This document shows, in pieces, positions 5,305 through 5,650 of a stretch of 5,650 bases of DNA (position 1 is its first letter; the number at the start of each line of letters is the position of its first letter). The DNA comes from an uncultured Bergeyella sp. (lineage in GTDB: Bacteria > Bacteroidota > Bacteroidia > Flavobacteriales > Weeksellaceae): contig CAKAOY010000086.1 in assembly GCA_916710115.1 (NCBI GenBank), positions 1 through 5,650 of the forward strand, given 5' to 3'. The notes below the pieces were generated by a model that was given only the letters and a program-made list of their open reading frames with translations, was not told where the DNA came from and did no database searches. Both the position numbers and the translations under genes were made by a program.

Positions 5305-5650
5305 TGAAAAAAGTATTTTTTATGGCGTCCGCATTGGTGATGACTACCGCTGTGGCACAACAGAAAAAGGACTCCACACGAGTGATAGATGAGGTGCTCA
5401 TTAATGCTATTCGTGCAAAGGAAACACTTCCTGTAACATTCTCTAATCTTTCTAAAAACGAGATTAAGAAAAAGAACTTTGGGCAGCAGATGCCTATGTT
5501 GCTTACGAGCCTACCTAATGTAGTATCCTATTCCGAAGATGGTACGGGATTTGGGGCAACGGCTCTGTTTATTCGTGGTAATGACTTGCAGAGAACGAAT
5601 GTTACTATCAATGGTATTCCGTATAACGATTCCGAATCGTTAGGGGTGTA
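5304..5650 (+). CDS. TonB-dependent outer-membrane receptor, N-terminal part (TPP-regulated, probably thiamine-related uptake)
   Basis: The first 115 residues are visible and the rest lies beyond the right edge; members of this family are commonly 700-850 residues. ATG 5304 gives a signal peptide, MKKVFFMASALVMTTAVA, with likely cleavage after AVA18. Residues 27-37 (VIDEVLINAIR) resemble a TonB box or plug entry. The plug domain shows NFGQQMPMLLTSLPNVV (58-74), then TALFIRGNDLQRTNVTINGIP (86-106) and YNDSES (107-112), the last being the ND-ES motif common in Bacteroidota receptors. There is no N-terminal carboxypeptidase-like repeat domain. Such receptors bring substrates across the outer membrane using TonB energy. 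The substrate cannot be read from the plug. The upstream TPP riboswitch makes thiamine or a precursor the best inference, as proposed for other riboswitch-linked receptors in Bacteroidota. No Shine-Dalgarno sequence precedes the start, and the start codon lies in a hairpin. Confidence 0.9.
   Translation, partial: MKKVFFMASALVMTTAVAQQKKDSTRVIDEVLINAIRAKETLPVTFSNLSKNEIKKKNFGQQMPMLLTSLPNVVSYSEDGTGFGATALFIRGNDLQRTNVTINGIPYNDSESLGV

Overview
The window reads as an AT-rich chromosome segment of a member of the Bacteroidota, most likely class Flavobacteriia (Weeksellaceae-like; genus not resolvable by eye). Three things point there. It carries a gliding-motility lipoprotein gene, gldH. It has TAnnTTTG-type -7 promoter elements upstream of most transcription units, with almost no Shine-Dalgarno sequences. 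It also holds a thiamine pyrophosphate (TPP) riboswitch in front of a TonB-dependent receptor.

Layout from left to right. Bases 1 to about 287 are the right end of an ISAs1-family insertion sequence: the C-terminal part of its transposase, apparently cut short by an in-frame stop, and a probable terminal inverted repeat. About 50 bases later a rightward pair begins: a small membrane-anchored protein with two divergent HU-like (HU-CCDC81 type) domains (337-912), then a D-2-hydroxyacid dehydrogenase of the phosphoglycerate dehydrogenase type (929-1864). These meet, tail to tail across 33 bases, a leftward group: rodA (4983 to 3751), ricT (PSP1-domain protein, 3656 to 2367) and gldH (2350 to 1898). 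ricT and gldH are 16 bases apart and look like one operon with its own promoter, while rodA has a separate promoter. A 320-base divergent intergenic region (4984-5303) holds the rodA promoter, a well-formed rightward promoter, a TPP riboswitch and two mutually exclusive hairpins, the second of which includes the start codon of the TonB-dependent receptor. That receptor runs off the right edge.

Functionally this is mostly housekeeping: septum- or envelope-related proteins (RodA, GldH, possibly the HU-domain membrane protein), amino-acid metabolism (the dehydrogenase), an iron-sulfur regulatory protein (RicT) and vitamin-controlled nutrient import. I found no defence island, CRISPR array, tRNA or rRNA, and no convincing new multi-gene system. 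The points most worth a second look are the apparent lack of the usual catalytic aspartate in RodA, the start-codon hairpin behind the TPP riboswitch, the nonsense codon in the transposase, and the HU-domain membrane protein that lacks a SPOR domain.
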